A stretch of 64,000 nt of DNA, taken from positions 372,001 to 436,000 of the forward strand of contig BGZK01000098.1 in assembly GCA_005406025.1 (NCBI GenBank), in the 5' to 3' direction. The notes below the pieces were generated by a model that had not been told where the DNA came from, made no database searches, and saw only the letters and a program-made list of their open reading frames with translations. Below are positions 21,750 to 33,639 of the stretch, in pieces. The DNA comes from Eumeta japonica (taxonomy: Eukaryota > Arthropoda > Insecta > Lepidoptera > Psychidae). The stretch's first letter is position 1. Each line of letters begins with the position of its first letter. The position numbers were made by a program, and so were the translations under genes.

Positions 21750-24380
21750 CACTAGCTATCAAAATGATTATTGCCGTCTACCGTACTGATAAAGAAGCAT
21801 GTGTTTATAATAAATCCAAATATTAAAAAAATAAAAAAGTGTGTCAGCTCCGACGCACGAATGGAGTTTACTGCTTTAAAATAATGTCGTACATATAGAT
21901 TAGTATAATGGTAAATGAAAGCATCTATTATATTATTCAAAGCATAATACACAATTCATTTATTTATGTTAATAGTAAAACAATTAATTCGTCATTTAAG
22001 AAAATATTGAAAAAAAATCTCCACCAAGTATAAGTGGATGTTCATGATAACGTTTCTTCAATAGTTTTGAACCCCCTTCTGTATACACTAACAATGATTC
22101 GTGGAGAAAATCTATTATATATGTCACATTCTGATCGATTGAAATGTAAACAGTAACCATGACGATAGCGTAACGTCATTTATCTCACATTTGATTTTAC
22201 TCCCATAAAATTCCATACCCCGGGCCTAAATATGAAATCGATTCTTAAGGAGTAAACTCCAAAAATGTGAAGAATTTTTTTTCTGCTTTTTGTGTCTTCG
22301 TAATGCTATAATTGCGAAAGAAATTGCTAGAATTATCTTCTGTCACATATTTTATTCAAAGAATAACTGATTAACAAAAAAACCTTTTTAAAATACTTTT
22401 GAATGATATAATAGAAAGCACAAAAGAAATAGATGTCGCTCCGACTGCTGTTGCGAGACGTCCCGCTTTTGACGTGTTGCGCCATTTTTCAGCTATTTCT
22501 TAAAAACCGTTCCGCCAACATTCAGAGCATGTTCAATATTCGAAACAGACCTAGGTCAAGAAGTTTGCAGATACGATATATTTCTATTTTAATTTCGTGA
22601 TAAGCTTATTTGCATTACAAAATTAAAATCAAGACATTTTGGAATATATTTCAGTAAGCAAATCTCATTTTTGCATATTCTGTACGTTTTCAAGACATTA
22701 CTCTTGCGTTTTTAAAATGTTGATTGATTTATGTGTGCCTTTTCTTTTTTATTCAGTGATTCCTGAATCCTATTTCTAGTGGTCTATTTATTAATATGCC
22801 TAATTCTAAATCCGACGATATTAATCATTCAAGGGATCCCTTACGAGAAGATGATTCCAGCTCAAGCATCGACATTAGAACAAACAAAGATGCGTTATGT
22901 TCTTGTTTATAAATGTTTGAATGCGGTCTAGAAGATCCATGGAGTGTAACGCGCTGTAGTTTTTAAAAAAGGGTGGTTAATTGGTATTTAATATATTTGT
23001 TAATGTAATACGTGACCCGACTACGTATGATAACAATTAATGAAATCAAAATTAAAATAGAAAAAAACAATAAACCCAGTAACCTATCGAAGGCTCTTTG
23101 TATGTATTTTAAATGGCGCTATTGAACTCTGACGTGGCCTTTCTCTTCAGCTGATAATTTATGACAGTCATTACACGCTTATTTTGTTATTTTTACATTT
23201 CCTTAAAAATGATTTCATAACACTCTTACTTGAAAAAGTTTTAAGTAAAATAACAAAAAAAAAAGGTGTCCTACTGTCGAATTTGGACTAATAGAAAGGT
23301 GATTCACTTCTATATACTAGTAGTATTTACTGCGAGTGGGCGTGACTGTCCGAATAAATCGGCATCAAATTATTGACGGACCGAATAAATGAGTGCGTTC
23401 TCGGTTTGCGTTAAGTAAGCTTTCATAAATATCACAAAATGTATGTACAATAGTAACAGTTTTCTTTGTCCGGGCGTCGGTCAAAAACTATTAAACGTAT
23501 CGGTATAGGACTATGACCTTTCGACGCGTTTGTCGATGGTTATAGGCTTTTTTTTTTTAAACATCCCGTCCAAATTTTTTTATAATATACTTTCATAACC
23601 AGTAGCGCTTAGCGAAGTAGGTGGATAATCGCTAATAATATATAGAGAAATTGTAGGTATACCTCAACGAGAGCTACGGAACAGAACCATTGTTAGTCGC
23701 CTTCAAAAACGGAATAGGTTCTATGTACGTCTGTACGTATTTTTTTTTGTATGTGTGTTCCGTGATAATTTTGTCAATTGTGAATCGATTTCGAATTTTT
23801 CATTTTGTTTGAAAAGGTCGAAATTGTTCCATAGCTACCACGTCAGAATCTGAATATGGAACAAGGAAACTGGGGGATACCCTCAAATATTATAGGCACG
23901 TATATTGTATTTGAGCTCTTTTTTTTAGTATTTTTTTTTTTATAAAGTTTTTGCGTCTGGTAATTATCTCGTACTGCTGAAGAAGCCACATCAGCCCTGA
24001 AGTGCGATCAATAAGATAATACTGCGATTTGTCGCCAGACACTACCTTAGTATACAGATAATTAAAATTAATGACTTATTAATATACCTACATATCTTCA
24101 TGCATTTATAAAGTTTCATAGTGACAATCATAGCCAGAACATATCGGAATTGTCTAATGATAATAGTAGGAATATGGTGAATAAATTTAACACCGAAGCA
24201 ATGAAAACATGATCTTCTAGAAAAAGGTATCTCATATTAAAGCGAAGGTAAGAAAGACTAAAATGAAATAAATGAATAATTTCTTTAAGGTCATAGGGAT
24301 CCAACGTCAGCATAGAGTAAAGAGCGTACACACTAAGGGCCGACGGCGGAGCGGCGGGGGGCGAGGGGTCGCGACGGATC
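21750..24380. other. AT-rich non-coding stretch
   Basis: The only structure I can support is the repeat start at 23463-23540, shared with 15487-15560. The stretch 22430-22510 is slightly GC-richer with no frame. Nothing else is seen. Confidence 0.4.
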
Positions 24381-24387
24381 ATCTTAC

Positions 24388-24445
24388 CGGAGCTGGGGAA
24401 AAGCGCAGGATCACTCGAATACATAAATGACAAAATCCACATCAT
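24388..24445 (-). CDS. Possible first coding exon (19 codons) with GTAAGA donor
   Basis: On the minus strand two adjacent ATGs at 24445 begin a frame of 19 codons plus one base (MMWILSFMYSSDPALFPSS) that ends at a good donor, CTCCG|GTAAGATG. The frame actually stays open past the donor for 105 codons through a short GC-rich block, including 'RRDPSPPAAPPSALSVYALY'. I do not recognise the protein and no upstream promoter element is clear. The alternatives are an unspliced small frame or chance. Confidence 0.18.
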
Positions 24446-24449
24446 TTTT

Positions 24450-25870
24450 AACCGAATTCGAAAAAGGGGAGGTTCTCTATTCGACTGTATTTATATCAAT
24501 GTCGTTAACTCCGAACTCCGTCCTATATTGAACGATTAAGACCATTTTTTTTTATTTGAATGATTGTATTCTTCTCACTATTATCAAAATTGAGATCTGA
24601 TCTATTAGAAATAGACGGAACTTCTCAAATATTATAAGTATATGTTCAACACTACCCCTATTTTCTATAGCAATACATGCATCTGGTCTCGAACAACACT
24701 ACATGATGAAATTAAACATCGCAAATGCATGTAGTGAAAAAATACCGATGGACGATAAAGGACGAGGAGAACTCCTCGAGACTCTGACGTTATATAGAAA
24801 TCGATTCTTTGCTTTATCGGTTACGCAGTAGAGTATCTCACATTACTGCTATTTTAGTAAAACCGTTTCGTAGTAAGTTGAGGTGAATTTGAAAACTTGG
24901 AGGTTTTAAAAACCAACCAACATTATCGACGGTCGGAAGAATACTTGAATTGAATGCTGATTGACGCCATAATTAAAAGTGCAGTGGCCCTAAAATGGTT
25001 GTCAGCGTCTCCGGAAAATTCGGGACCGGTATAAACTAGTTTTCAATTTTCTCCTTCTAAAAGTAAAAGTCTTTGGATAATGGCCGATTATATAATTTAC
25101 ATTTATTTTGAGCCATGAGTAAAAGCTACATTAACTATGAATTTTCATTATTAAAAAGTTTTTCAATAAATGAACATTAATAAAAAAAAATACACTATCA
25201 TGAAACGATGAATACAAAAGTCAAGGCAGGATCACCAAACTCACGCCTACATGTACGTATATACGAATGTAGGACCTGAATTATTGAGTCAAAAAGATGT
25301 CAAATTATGAAAACTAAGGCACAAAAGCCTTTGCCATATATATCCTTCGCTGGCGCCGATTCCAAAAAAACGAATAATTATTTTAAAGATTTTTGAAGAC
25401 GCTACATACGTACGTATCTTTATGTTTTAGCAAAAATTATTACTTGGATTAATAAATATTTCATGTAAAATATGTACATACAAAAATTTCTGTACAAAAG
25501 GAAAAAATGAGAATAACAGAAAATAAGCAGTTCATTTGAACATGATTACCTGCGTAGCTTTTCAATTAAATATAAATAGGCTATCCCGCGTTTCTTATCC
25601 GAATCTAGATTAATTTCTTTGTCCGTTTTTCTCGTTGCGCAAAGAAAAAAAAATAATTAAAATAGCCGTGTACTTGTCGTCCAAATTGAGAAAATTGCGT
25701 TAATTAAACCTAATTGAGGGTCATTCTAAAGAGAACAAAAAAAAATGGAAAGAAGCCTCAAAAAAGAGAGAAAATATAAGACTTTAGTCTCGTAAAAAGT
25801 GACAAAGTACTAGTCGATCTCGTATAGCTTATATATGTGTTAATTGGTGGTTAAGATAAATAAATTTTGC
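24450..25870. other. AT-rich non-coding stretch
   Basis: I see no supportable gene, repeat or RNA. Confidence 0.45.
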
Positions 25871-25876
25871 AACATT

Positions 25877-26408
25877 TGCTTAGGCGTTCGATACGTGTCA
25901 ACCTTCTCCGATCAATATTCAATTCGTTGGAGGAGGATTTTGAGTGGAAGAGCTGATTCGAGGGTCAGCGTTGCAGGCAGGCGTTCAATTATGAATTTTC
26001 GCGAAGTTTACACTTCCTAATACTTACTGAAAACTGGAACATTTAAGTGTATGTATGTTGTTCGCCTTTATGTCAATACCCTATATAGCCTACTGATCAA
26101 AGGGTTTGCATGCCTCAGGGAACTAAAGGTCTACGCCACTAAGTGTTTTTGTAAGGATCGTTATAACAATGGAGCATTATTATATATGGGTTCTATGTTG
26201 TATGATATTTTTTATAGCATATTAAAAGGGCAAACGAGCAGGCGAACAAACAGAGAGTAGATAGACGCTTGCCTGCAACATGCATTAACATTCAGCATGC
26301 AACCCACCGCTGACCCTCGAATCTGCCTCTCCACTGCGAATCTCTATCCAAATGATTGAATATTGATTCCAGAGGATTGACAGATATCGAACACCTAAGC
26401 AAGTGTTA
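25877..26408. mobile_element. Inverted-arm element of the 'GCTTAGGTGTTCGATA' family
   Basis: The left arm (25877-25994) begins 'TGCTTAGGCGTTCGATACGT' and contains 'TTCGAGGGTCAGCG' and 'TTGCAGGCAGGCG'. The right arm (26264-26408) is its diverged reverse complement, ending 'ATATCGAACACCTAAGCAAG'. They enclose about 270 bp that includes 'AAAAGGGCAAACGAGCAGGC', a phrase common in lepidopteran repeats. Single arms of the same family lie at 41930-42074 (same sense as the left arm) and 49641-49784 (same sense as the right arm). No coding capacity. Probably a non-autonomous DNA element; class not determined. Confidence 0.6.
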
Positions 26409-26565
26409 TTTATTTTTATAATTATCTAATTCCACATTAATTTCAATTAATTATTGAAATTCTTTGACCGACATAAAGAATGAAGTTTTGACTATTTTCA
26501 AATTCTTTTTTTCTTTAATAATGTAAATGAATATTGGTATATCGAAATCGAAGGCATTACCTAAA

Positions 26566-27214
26566 TAACCGGACAAGTGCAAGAAGGACTTGTACCCCGA
26601 AGGTTCCGTACAAAATTAATTATGTTTTTCATTCACCAAGTCTCGGTAAGTTTCTCTGTTTATGATGCCTATGCTGGGGTAATATTGGTGCAAGAAATTC
26701 CAAAACTTTTTTTTAAATATTCGGTTTTTAAATATTTCCGAATTTTGAAAATCTTAATTTTCGTAGTGGAAAATTTAAAAAAATGATATTTCATGTATTG
26801 GTCTTAATCATAGTACATACTTCAATCGTAGTATAAGTTTGTAATAACAATTTTTTTTTCATTTACTATTACAAATTCACTATTTGCAATTTTTTTACTT
26901 GTGCTCTAAGACCTTTCATCTTTTATAATTCCAGGTCGATTAGAAGTACCCTACAGGCTTAATATATTTGCGAGTTTCAAAATATAAGACAAAATCGCCG
27001 TATTAAACCATGTTTTATATTATGTTGACTTAGAAGAACGATTTTCTTACGGGTTCAAGGGACCGCAGACGTAAGTAGGTTTTCGGTATTAATTTCAACT
27101 TGATACGTCCACGCGTTCTGTGAAAAAAGGTCATGACAGACGAAAGGACAGACGGAAAACGAGGTGCTCCTATAAGGATTCCTTTTTCCTTTAGAGATAC
27201 GGAACCCTAAAAAC
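26566..27214 (+). mobile_element. Lepidopteran 'AACCGG...GGAACCCTAA' element
   Basis: The head 'ATAACCGGACAAGTGCAAGA' plus 'CCCGAAGGTTCCGTACAAAA' and the tail 'GATACGGAACCCTAAAAACG', preceded by a GACAGACGAAAGGACAGACGG stretch, match the ends of the element at 59903-60980. The interior is AT-rich and diverged. It has no open frame of note, so it is an old non-autonomous copy. Confidence 0.55.
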
Positions 27215-27219
27215 GAGAA

Positions 27220-30190
27220 TTTCGCATGAAATATTAAAAAAAAGGTTAGTATCAGAAAAAATTCTTGCACACTTAATCGTATTTTTCTCAGAAACACAAA
27301 ACTGTCAATTACTCCCTCATCAAACTCAATCCTTCAATCGTGAGTGGACATGAGCTGATTCTGATAAGTTTTCTTTTATGGGATAAGCGTTTAACAAATC
27401 GATCTAGAAAGTGTATTTCCAAAATATTTTATATATTTAGAAACATTAAAGTGTGGTCAAAGTTTCGCTATCCACAATCATCGACGTTTCAAAACAATCA
27501 CTATATTTCAGGCCATCGAAACCTTACGCCATATTAAAGCAATAATACTTTTTGCCAAAAATGAGTGGAAAAAGTGAGCAATTACTATTCGGCCAAATCA
27601 TTTCAAAATGGGACGTCCTTCGCCAAATCTCTTTCCCGCCATTTACCAATAAAAGAGGATATCTTTTCCCCGGTCCGACTCGTTCCAGATTTAAGTATAG
27701 CTAAATAGATCGAAAATCCTTTACATTTTGAACCTTCCGCACTTTGACTTCCCGTTAAAGCCCCTCTGTTCAGGGTTTAATTTTCGCTCACCTGATTTTC
27801 TCGAAGATCATTTTGTTCAAACGTAAGCCATATGCCATTTTATGTGGAATAATAAGTTCGCGTTTAAATTGGATCCGTATATAGAGTATATTATATATGG
27901 CGTGTGTGAGCGTTACAATATATGATTTTAACCTGGCTTTTGTTATTTTCGTTGGCTCGTTATCGCTATTCCGTTCGTCACGCGTCACGCAGATATCACT
28001 GCGGTTCCGTAGAAAATTTTATTAACAACCGTGTAAACTGTTTGTAACGTAACTCAAGGCGCCGAGGGATTCCTTTGATTACAATGTGTTTTAGTAATTT
28101 GGATTTTTAAAAACAAAACTTAGTAATATCAAAACATATCCGACTAACATGTTTTTAATTACAAATCATATTTAAGCCGATAGCAATAATAGATAAAAAC
28201 AATGCTACAAGAAGAAATACTTCACAGGACTTCTTGGAGATTTATTGATAGCTTTTGGTAAGCGATAGTTAATGTTTATTGATGTACATACAAAGGCGTA
28301 TTGTTTCAAAGACTCTTTCAATGTACGAGGGTTAATGTAATCTGACTGACCTTTATTAATGTCTGGTTTATATAGAGGTTTAAGTTCTAGTTTCGGTTAG
28401 TTTTGATCTAATTTTAACTTGGCGCTGAGCGAACGAAATTATGGAGCAAGAGACATTTTATTCAGAGAGAAGTATTTATTAATATAATCGGTCAACGAAA
28501 TCACCTCCTTTATCAATAGCTATAATACGCTAAAAGAATATTTATATTTATTTAATAGCGATCACCCGCACGCTTCGCTGGGCATTGTGGTTATAAATGT
28601 GTATAAGTAGATGGTGAAGGGTGTAAGGAATTCAATGCATAGATAACCTAAAACCAATATACAAACGATTCCGCGTCGAATAGCCGTAGCCTCGTACCGC
28701 TACTTTCAATTGACGCACGCACGGACAGATATAGTTTTCATTTTGTCATTGTACGTCAATTCATCGATTTAGTTTTATCAATTCGTCACTACCAAGTTCT
28801 ATTTCATCGAGATTACAAAATACCAGTAAACAGACAAATCTACACGGAAACAAATTATTTAAAATTATTTCAAAACGACAATTTCCAGGTATTGCTTAGA
28901 CAAAATATTTTTATCTAGCCAAGGCTTTTAGTTTTTATCGAACGACAAAGTTGAGGCTTCGGTTTTTTTGCTACGCAAGGGATGTATAAATCACGGCTGG
29001 GCTACTTAGGAAAATGCGAAACAACATATTCGACTTACTACTGCAATCTTCCGAGGCTTTCACGAGGGGATATAAATGAAAAACTTTCGTTTTTGTGTGT
29101 TCGAGGAGGTGTTTGGTGTCATCAGAATATGTACTGGGAGTAATTTTTATCTCAAATTCAGACAGTTTCTAAAAGTGAAGGGATAAAAGCCGCTTTCGTA
29201 TTTTGAAAAATTAGAGTGGGAAAACTGTACCAAACTAGGGGAACGATAAGTGCTCAAATTTAAACGAAACATTTAGTTTTATTTAATAAGCCGGTAATTA
29301 GGCCACAGACTTTTCAAACACCGTGTTCTACTGTTTTATTCTGGGTATAGACGGGCAGATATGAATCTATGTATATAATAAAATAGTAGGACCCACCGCG
29401 TCTGTAGATTAAAGGCATGCATGATAACCGTAAAGAGAAAAATAAAAGAAAAGTAAAATAATAGACCATATTAAAGGTAATATAATATAATAGACAAAAT
29501 TTTGTGTGTCTGTTCGCACATATCTCTTAAACTACTGAACGGATTTTAATGGATTATCAAGGGTAAATAAAGCTTAGCTTGTAGGAGAATATAGACTTCA
29601 TTTCATTTAAATCGGATGTCAGCGAAAAGGTATTCTCATTTACAAATCCAGCTTGAGAAATTACATGACAATTAATAATTACTGATATCAAAGTCTTATA
29701 GATGTCACAATACGAAAGTGCGACAATGTTCAAAAGAAAACAAAATTTACCACCAACTTTCTTCTGGTCACTATACGCTCAACTTTAACTCGAGTTTTGT
29801 AGGTTAAAAAAGATGGGGAATCTTTTACATGAAATTCGAATTCCGTTTAACCAGCTGTAAACGCTTTGTCGCTTTTTGCATTCATCTAAATAATCGATTT
29901 ATTTAAGCATTAATTATAAATACCACAGATTTAATCTGAATTCATTTGAATAATTTCAATGGCATTGTATAATATTAACATGTTATTTGAAATGCATTTC
30001 ATATCTTACATTTTGATTGTAAGACTTAAATTTTGGTACGTTCATTTTTCGAATAGGAAATAAATTAAAAAAAAAAACCTTTGACATTTACCGAAAACAA
30101 AAATTCTTCCAATCCAGTGCAGAGAATAAACGACATCTTTTTTCCCTTCTAGATAATATCAACCCATTAACTTGACAAGAATCGGCGAGC
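27220..30190. other. AT-rich non-coding stretch
   Basis: The repeat edge at 28556-28590 ('GCGATCACCCGCACGCTTCG') resembles 875-910. A stretch at 29500-29600 ('TCTTAAACTACTGAACGG') looks like another dispersed repeat fragment. No gene is supported. Confidence 0.4.
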
Positions 30191-30195
30191 GGTAG

Positions 30196-30380
30196 ATGGC
30201 GCTCTTTCGCCTTCCAAGGACGTTCACCCCGATGTTTTGCCGGGGCGGTCGTGTTCGGGGGTTAATGGTGAACTATTGGCGAGGGTGTTTTTCGGAGTGC
30301 GAGGGCAAAATCTTGGGACATACGCTGAAGCTTCTCATCGGCGACGCCATTAAATCATGGGGGTGTGATTTATCACGAAG
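30196..30380 (+). CDS. Possible coding exon in a GC-rich patch
   Basis: An ATG at 30196 opens a frame through a patch of about 185 nt that is near 50% GC in AT-rich surroundings. The frame reads 'MALFRLPRTFTPMFCRGG' at the start and 'GKILGHTLKLLIGDAIKS' later. A donor-like CGAAG|GTGCAT falls at 30380/30381, where composition drops back to AT-rich, although the frame itself runs on to 30432. No domain is recognised. The minus strand of the same patch is also open for about 25 codons from an ATG. Exon status is unproven. Confidence 0.2.
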
Positions 30381-30439
30381 GTGCATAACATACGTTTTAT
30401 TTATTTTTTTTTTAAATGTACTTCCTTTCTAAACAGGCA

Positions 30440-31440
30440 AAACCAGGGGAGTGCGAGTTCACCCCCTTGCATCCCCCTTCCGGCATCCATGCTTGAAATC
30501 AATCATCACTGTAGCGTCTATGGTTCTCTTAATAATTTAACGGTTTTTTTGAAAACTAAAGTGGGACGTGGGACGTATAAATAAGGCAAAATATAATAAA
30601 TTTATTGACTAATTAATAATGACGTTTTAAGTAATTGTCGTCTAAGCTCAATATAATCAAATCGAAATTTTTATTTACGAAAATTTCATTTATGTCCTGT
30701 CCTTTATAGTACGTAAGTTTTCCATTCCCTACTATTTTATGGTATTCTCTTGCCTTGATTGAAAAAAAAAAGCAACATTTATACGATCACAGCTGCTTCT
30801 CTGTACCACAGGCGTCCAGAAACAATTTTAGTTAGATCGTAGACATTTGAGACAGTTTTAGAAGCAAATTATCTAAGCGGACACGGGCACGACATACAAG
30901 GATCAAATTTATAGTTTTCAATTTCAGTTAGTTTTGGGGATGTAAATATGAGGAGTTAAGTTAATATTTAATGTCATTGTGCTCCTGCAAACAATCCTTT
31001 GTTAGGCACATTTTCAAAGTGCATGATTAAGACCCGGTTTAGCCGACCACGCTGCCGAATGGCAGACTGTTAAATTTGATTCAGAATATTTTCTTTGTAC
31101 AAAATGACTCTTAATTTTTTTTTTAACGGCTACTCAGTTTTTAAAATCGGTTGGTGAAATTGGATATAGGTCGGTGAATTTATTACATTATGAATTATAT
31201 ACGATGAAAGTCTTATACTTAAGGTTAAGCTTTTTATTCATTATCAAAACTGTGTTCGAATTGAGTCGATAGGTTTCATGTGACGGACGCACAAAGGAAA
31301 CACACAAACGTATTTTTTTTTTACAATTTTTTTTATTCATTCTAAAACTTATTTTTATCGAACATTTTCATCGTATAGTCACGCTGGGCTGTCGTTTTCG
31401 TTGTGAAATACTAATCCATAGAATATAATATCACGTTTTA
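30440..31440. other. AT-rich non-coding stretch
   Basis: I see no gene, repeat or RNA that I can support. Confidence 0.4.
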
Positions 31441-31442
31441 TC

Positions 31443-31600
31443 CTAAGTGACCGCCCCGAGCCCCGCACGCCGCCCGCACCCCGCGCCTACCCGCCGCTGT
31501 CCGCCGCATTCCGTTAACTTTTGCGACATAAATTTTGGCCGCGAATCCCTTTGTAAGCTATCAGGATAAAAGAAAAGATAAAACGTAAAAAAAAAATACC
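31443..31600 (+). promoter_or_regulatory. GC-rich 5' region upstream of a candidate first exon
   Basis: The block 31443-31515 is almost purely GC (repeated CCGC/CCCGCAC steps) and is isolated in AT-rich DNA. It ends about 120 bp before the ATG at 31636. It could be a promoter or 5' UTR for that exon. No TATA box is seen. Confidence 0.25.
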
Positions 31601-31635
31601 CGTATAACCCTTTATGATGTAAGGAATGTAGATGG

Positions 31636-31708
31636 ATGGCGAAAATTTTCGATTCGGAACCCGACGAAGGCTCCGCTCTGTCCGATCCGAGTCACAATTA
31701 CGTTACCG
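31636..31708 (+). CDS. Candidate first coding exon, unknown protein
   Basis: ATG at 31636 starts 24 codons plus one base, reading 'MAKIFDSEPDEGSALSDPS' followed by 'HNYVT', and ends at a good donor, TACCG|GTAGGTGA. The segment is GC-rich, acidic and protein-like, between AT-rich flanks. A GC block lies just upstream, and the nearest in-frame upstream stop is 5 codons before the ATG, which fits a translation start. A second ATG four bases upstream (31632) gives an Arg-rich frame that runs into TAG at the donor; I prefer the acidic frame. The next exon was not found and I do not recognise the protein. Confidence 0.3.
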
Positions 31709-32021
31709 GTAGGTGAAACAGCGGAATACCATTGGTTTATGTATTTATAAGTAGGGGACCCTAAAAACATTTTAAAAATATCGGAATAAAATATATTTTA
31801 ACTTCCCCTGTACAATACAGATCCTGGTTACATGTACGTATGCAAAGTTTACGGTGGGTCCGTAGGCCTTGAATGTGAAACAAACAAAATCACCTTAGCA
31901 TTGACTTTACATTGTTCTCGTTCCTATCTAATAGTATTTTCAGCTTTCTTTTTTTCCTCTGACCCTCGAATTGCGTAGTCACCCCAGTCCATCTCAAGTC
32001 AATATTTCATCTATTATCTAT

Positions 32022-32575
32022 GCAAAGTGACGGAGGACCGATAGAAAGTTTTAAAGAGATAATAGAGGAGGTCATTTGGGACTCATTGAACCTAATATGA
32101 TGTTAGGCAAAATGTACCGTTTTCAAAATATCGGCCATTTTAGATATTTTTACGATTTTGACATTTTTCCTCAATTAAATTGACACAAATAGTTATCACA
32201 AATATTTGATATTTAATCATTTGTATTTTCATAATCTGTAATTTACGACTTATTTAAAATGACATAAAAAAATAAGATTATTTTTTATGTCATTTTAAAT
32301 AAGTCGAGCTTTTTACAGTTTATTTTTTATCTGGCAAGAAAGTTTCTAAAATATTTTTTTTTTTACAAATTTTTTGACGTCGATATTTTTTTTCTAAACT
32401 GGTTGTTTATCGGCATGTAGATTCGTTCGAATTATTTTACGAATTATTATTATTAACTTCTCCACGTTCTCTTCTTTTAATTAATACCAATCAATACATG
32501 GTTCGATGAGTTCCAAACACCTCCTCTATTACCTCTTTAAAACCTTCTATCCTCGTCATTTTGTATACACAAAAA
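32022..32575. mobile_element. Fold-back MITE with a nested perfect hairpin
   Basis: The outer left segment (about 32022-32095; GTGACGGAGGACCGATAGAA, then 'TTTTAAAGAGATAATAGAGG') has its diverged reverse complement at about 32500-32575 ('CCTCTATTACCTCTTTAAAA', then CCTTCTATCCTCGTCATTTT). At the centre a perfect 26-bp hairpin pairs 32247-32272 with 32281-32306 across 8 nt. There is no coding capacity. The overall form is that of a fold-back or MITE-type DNA element of about 550 bp. Confidence 0.65.
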
Positions 32576-32969
32576 ATCGGTCAATCGTAAGTCGGTCTTG
32601 CGTACAGAGCGTTCCGTACTACGACACAACATATTTCTGTTGAACACTTAAAAGAAATTATTTTCATTCGTTCCCTTGCGGATTCTCAACACGAGCTCCA
32701 CTCGCGCTTAATCGATGTTTATTAAATATTTTCCTTTAGTTTACACCATCATCACGTCAAATTTGGCGCTTGTGTGTGCTACTGCTTTTACGATAGAGTA
32801 AAAATAATCCGACACACACTGAGTATGCACTCACGTACATAACAAGTGTTAGTTTATGTTAGATATTGAATGGAAGGGAAACGAAGCAACCTATAGACTT
32901 CTAATAGGTTTTTTGTTCTACATCGCTATGATATGCGTCCGGCTTCATTACAAAAAAATAATATTTTTT

Positions 32970-33632
32970 TAACTTCCCGCTAGGAAAATTGAAATTTTTC
33001 TAAAATTTTTAACTTCCTGCTAAGAAAATTGAAAATTTTCTAAAATTTTTCTGGAAGCTATTGGTTTCACCCCATTTTGCAAAAATCGAGTTCTCACCAG
33101 ATCTCGACGTTCTGAGGGTCTAGGAAGCTTTCCTGATCATCCCTGAGATGATGTTCGTATGTCTATGTGGGGTGTGCGTGTGTGTGTGTGTATGTGGGGA
33201 TGTATGTAAACCTCTTATAACTTTTGAACAGCTTGACCGAATCAAACCGACTAAACGGCGTTCCAAAGAGTTTCACTAAACTTAGATATTCTGAAAGTTT
33301 GGGTTAATTTGGACCGGTAGATTTTGTGAAATGTCCAAAAAATTAGGAATTTTTTTTTTTTAAAGTGGTTTTTTCAAAATAACTTTAAAACAGCTTGACC
33401 GATCAATTCCAAAATCTTATCAGCTCTTAACCTATTAAAAAACACGTCGATTGCCGCGAACCGGGTTAAAATCGGTTGATTCGTTTGCGAGAAATCGTTG
33501 TCGAAAGAAATCGAAATAAACCGTTTTTTTACTCAAAAAATCGCGTCAAATCCCGTATATTTTCGAGTGTTTTGAACTCGAAAATAGCGAGAAGTTTCAG
33601 GGTTGGCCTGCAGGGTTAACCTATTTTTTTCT
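32970..33632 (-). repeat. Full-length copy of the 'GGTTAACC...GGGAAGTT' repeat
   Basis: It is a reverse-complement match, block by block, to 50205-50967. Shared text includes 'CAATCGACGTGTTTTTAATA' (read on that strand), 'CTCAGAACGTCGAGATCT' and the terminal 'AGCGGGAAGTTAAA'. At the left end the terminal block is duplicated in tandem (32970-33009 and 33010-33050). A short GT microsatellite lies inside (about 33172-33196). Non-coding; it is the best-preserved family in the window together with the 50-kb copy. Confidence 0.7.
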
Positions 33633-33639
33633 AACGGAC

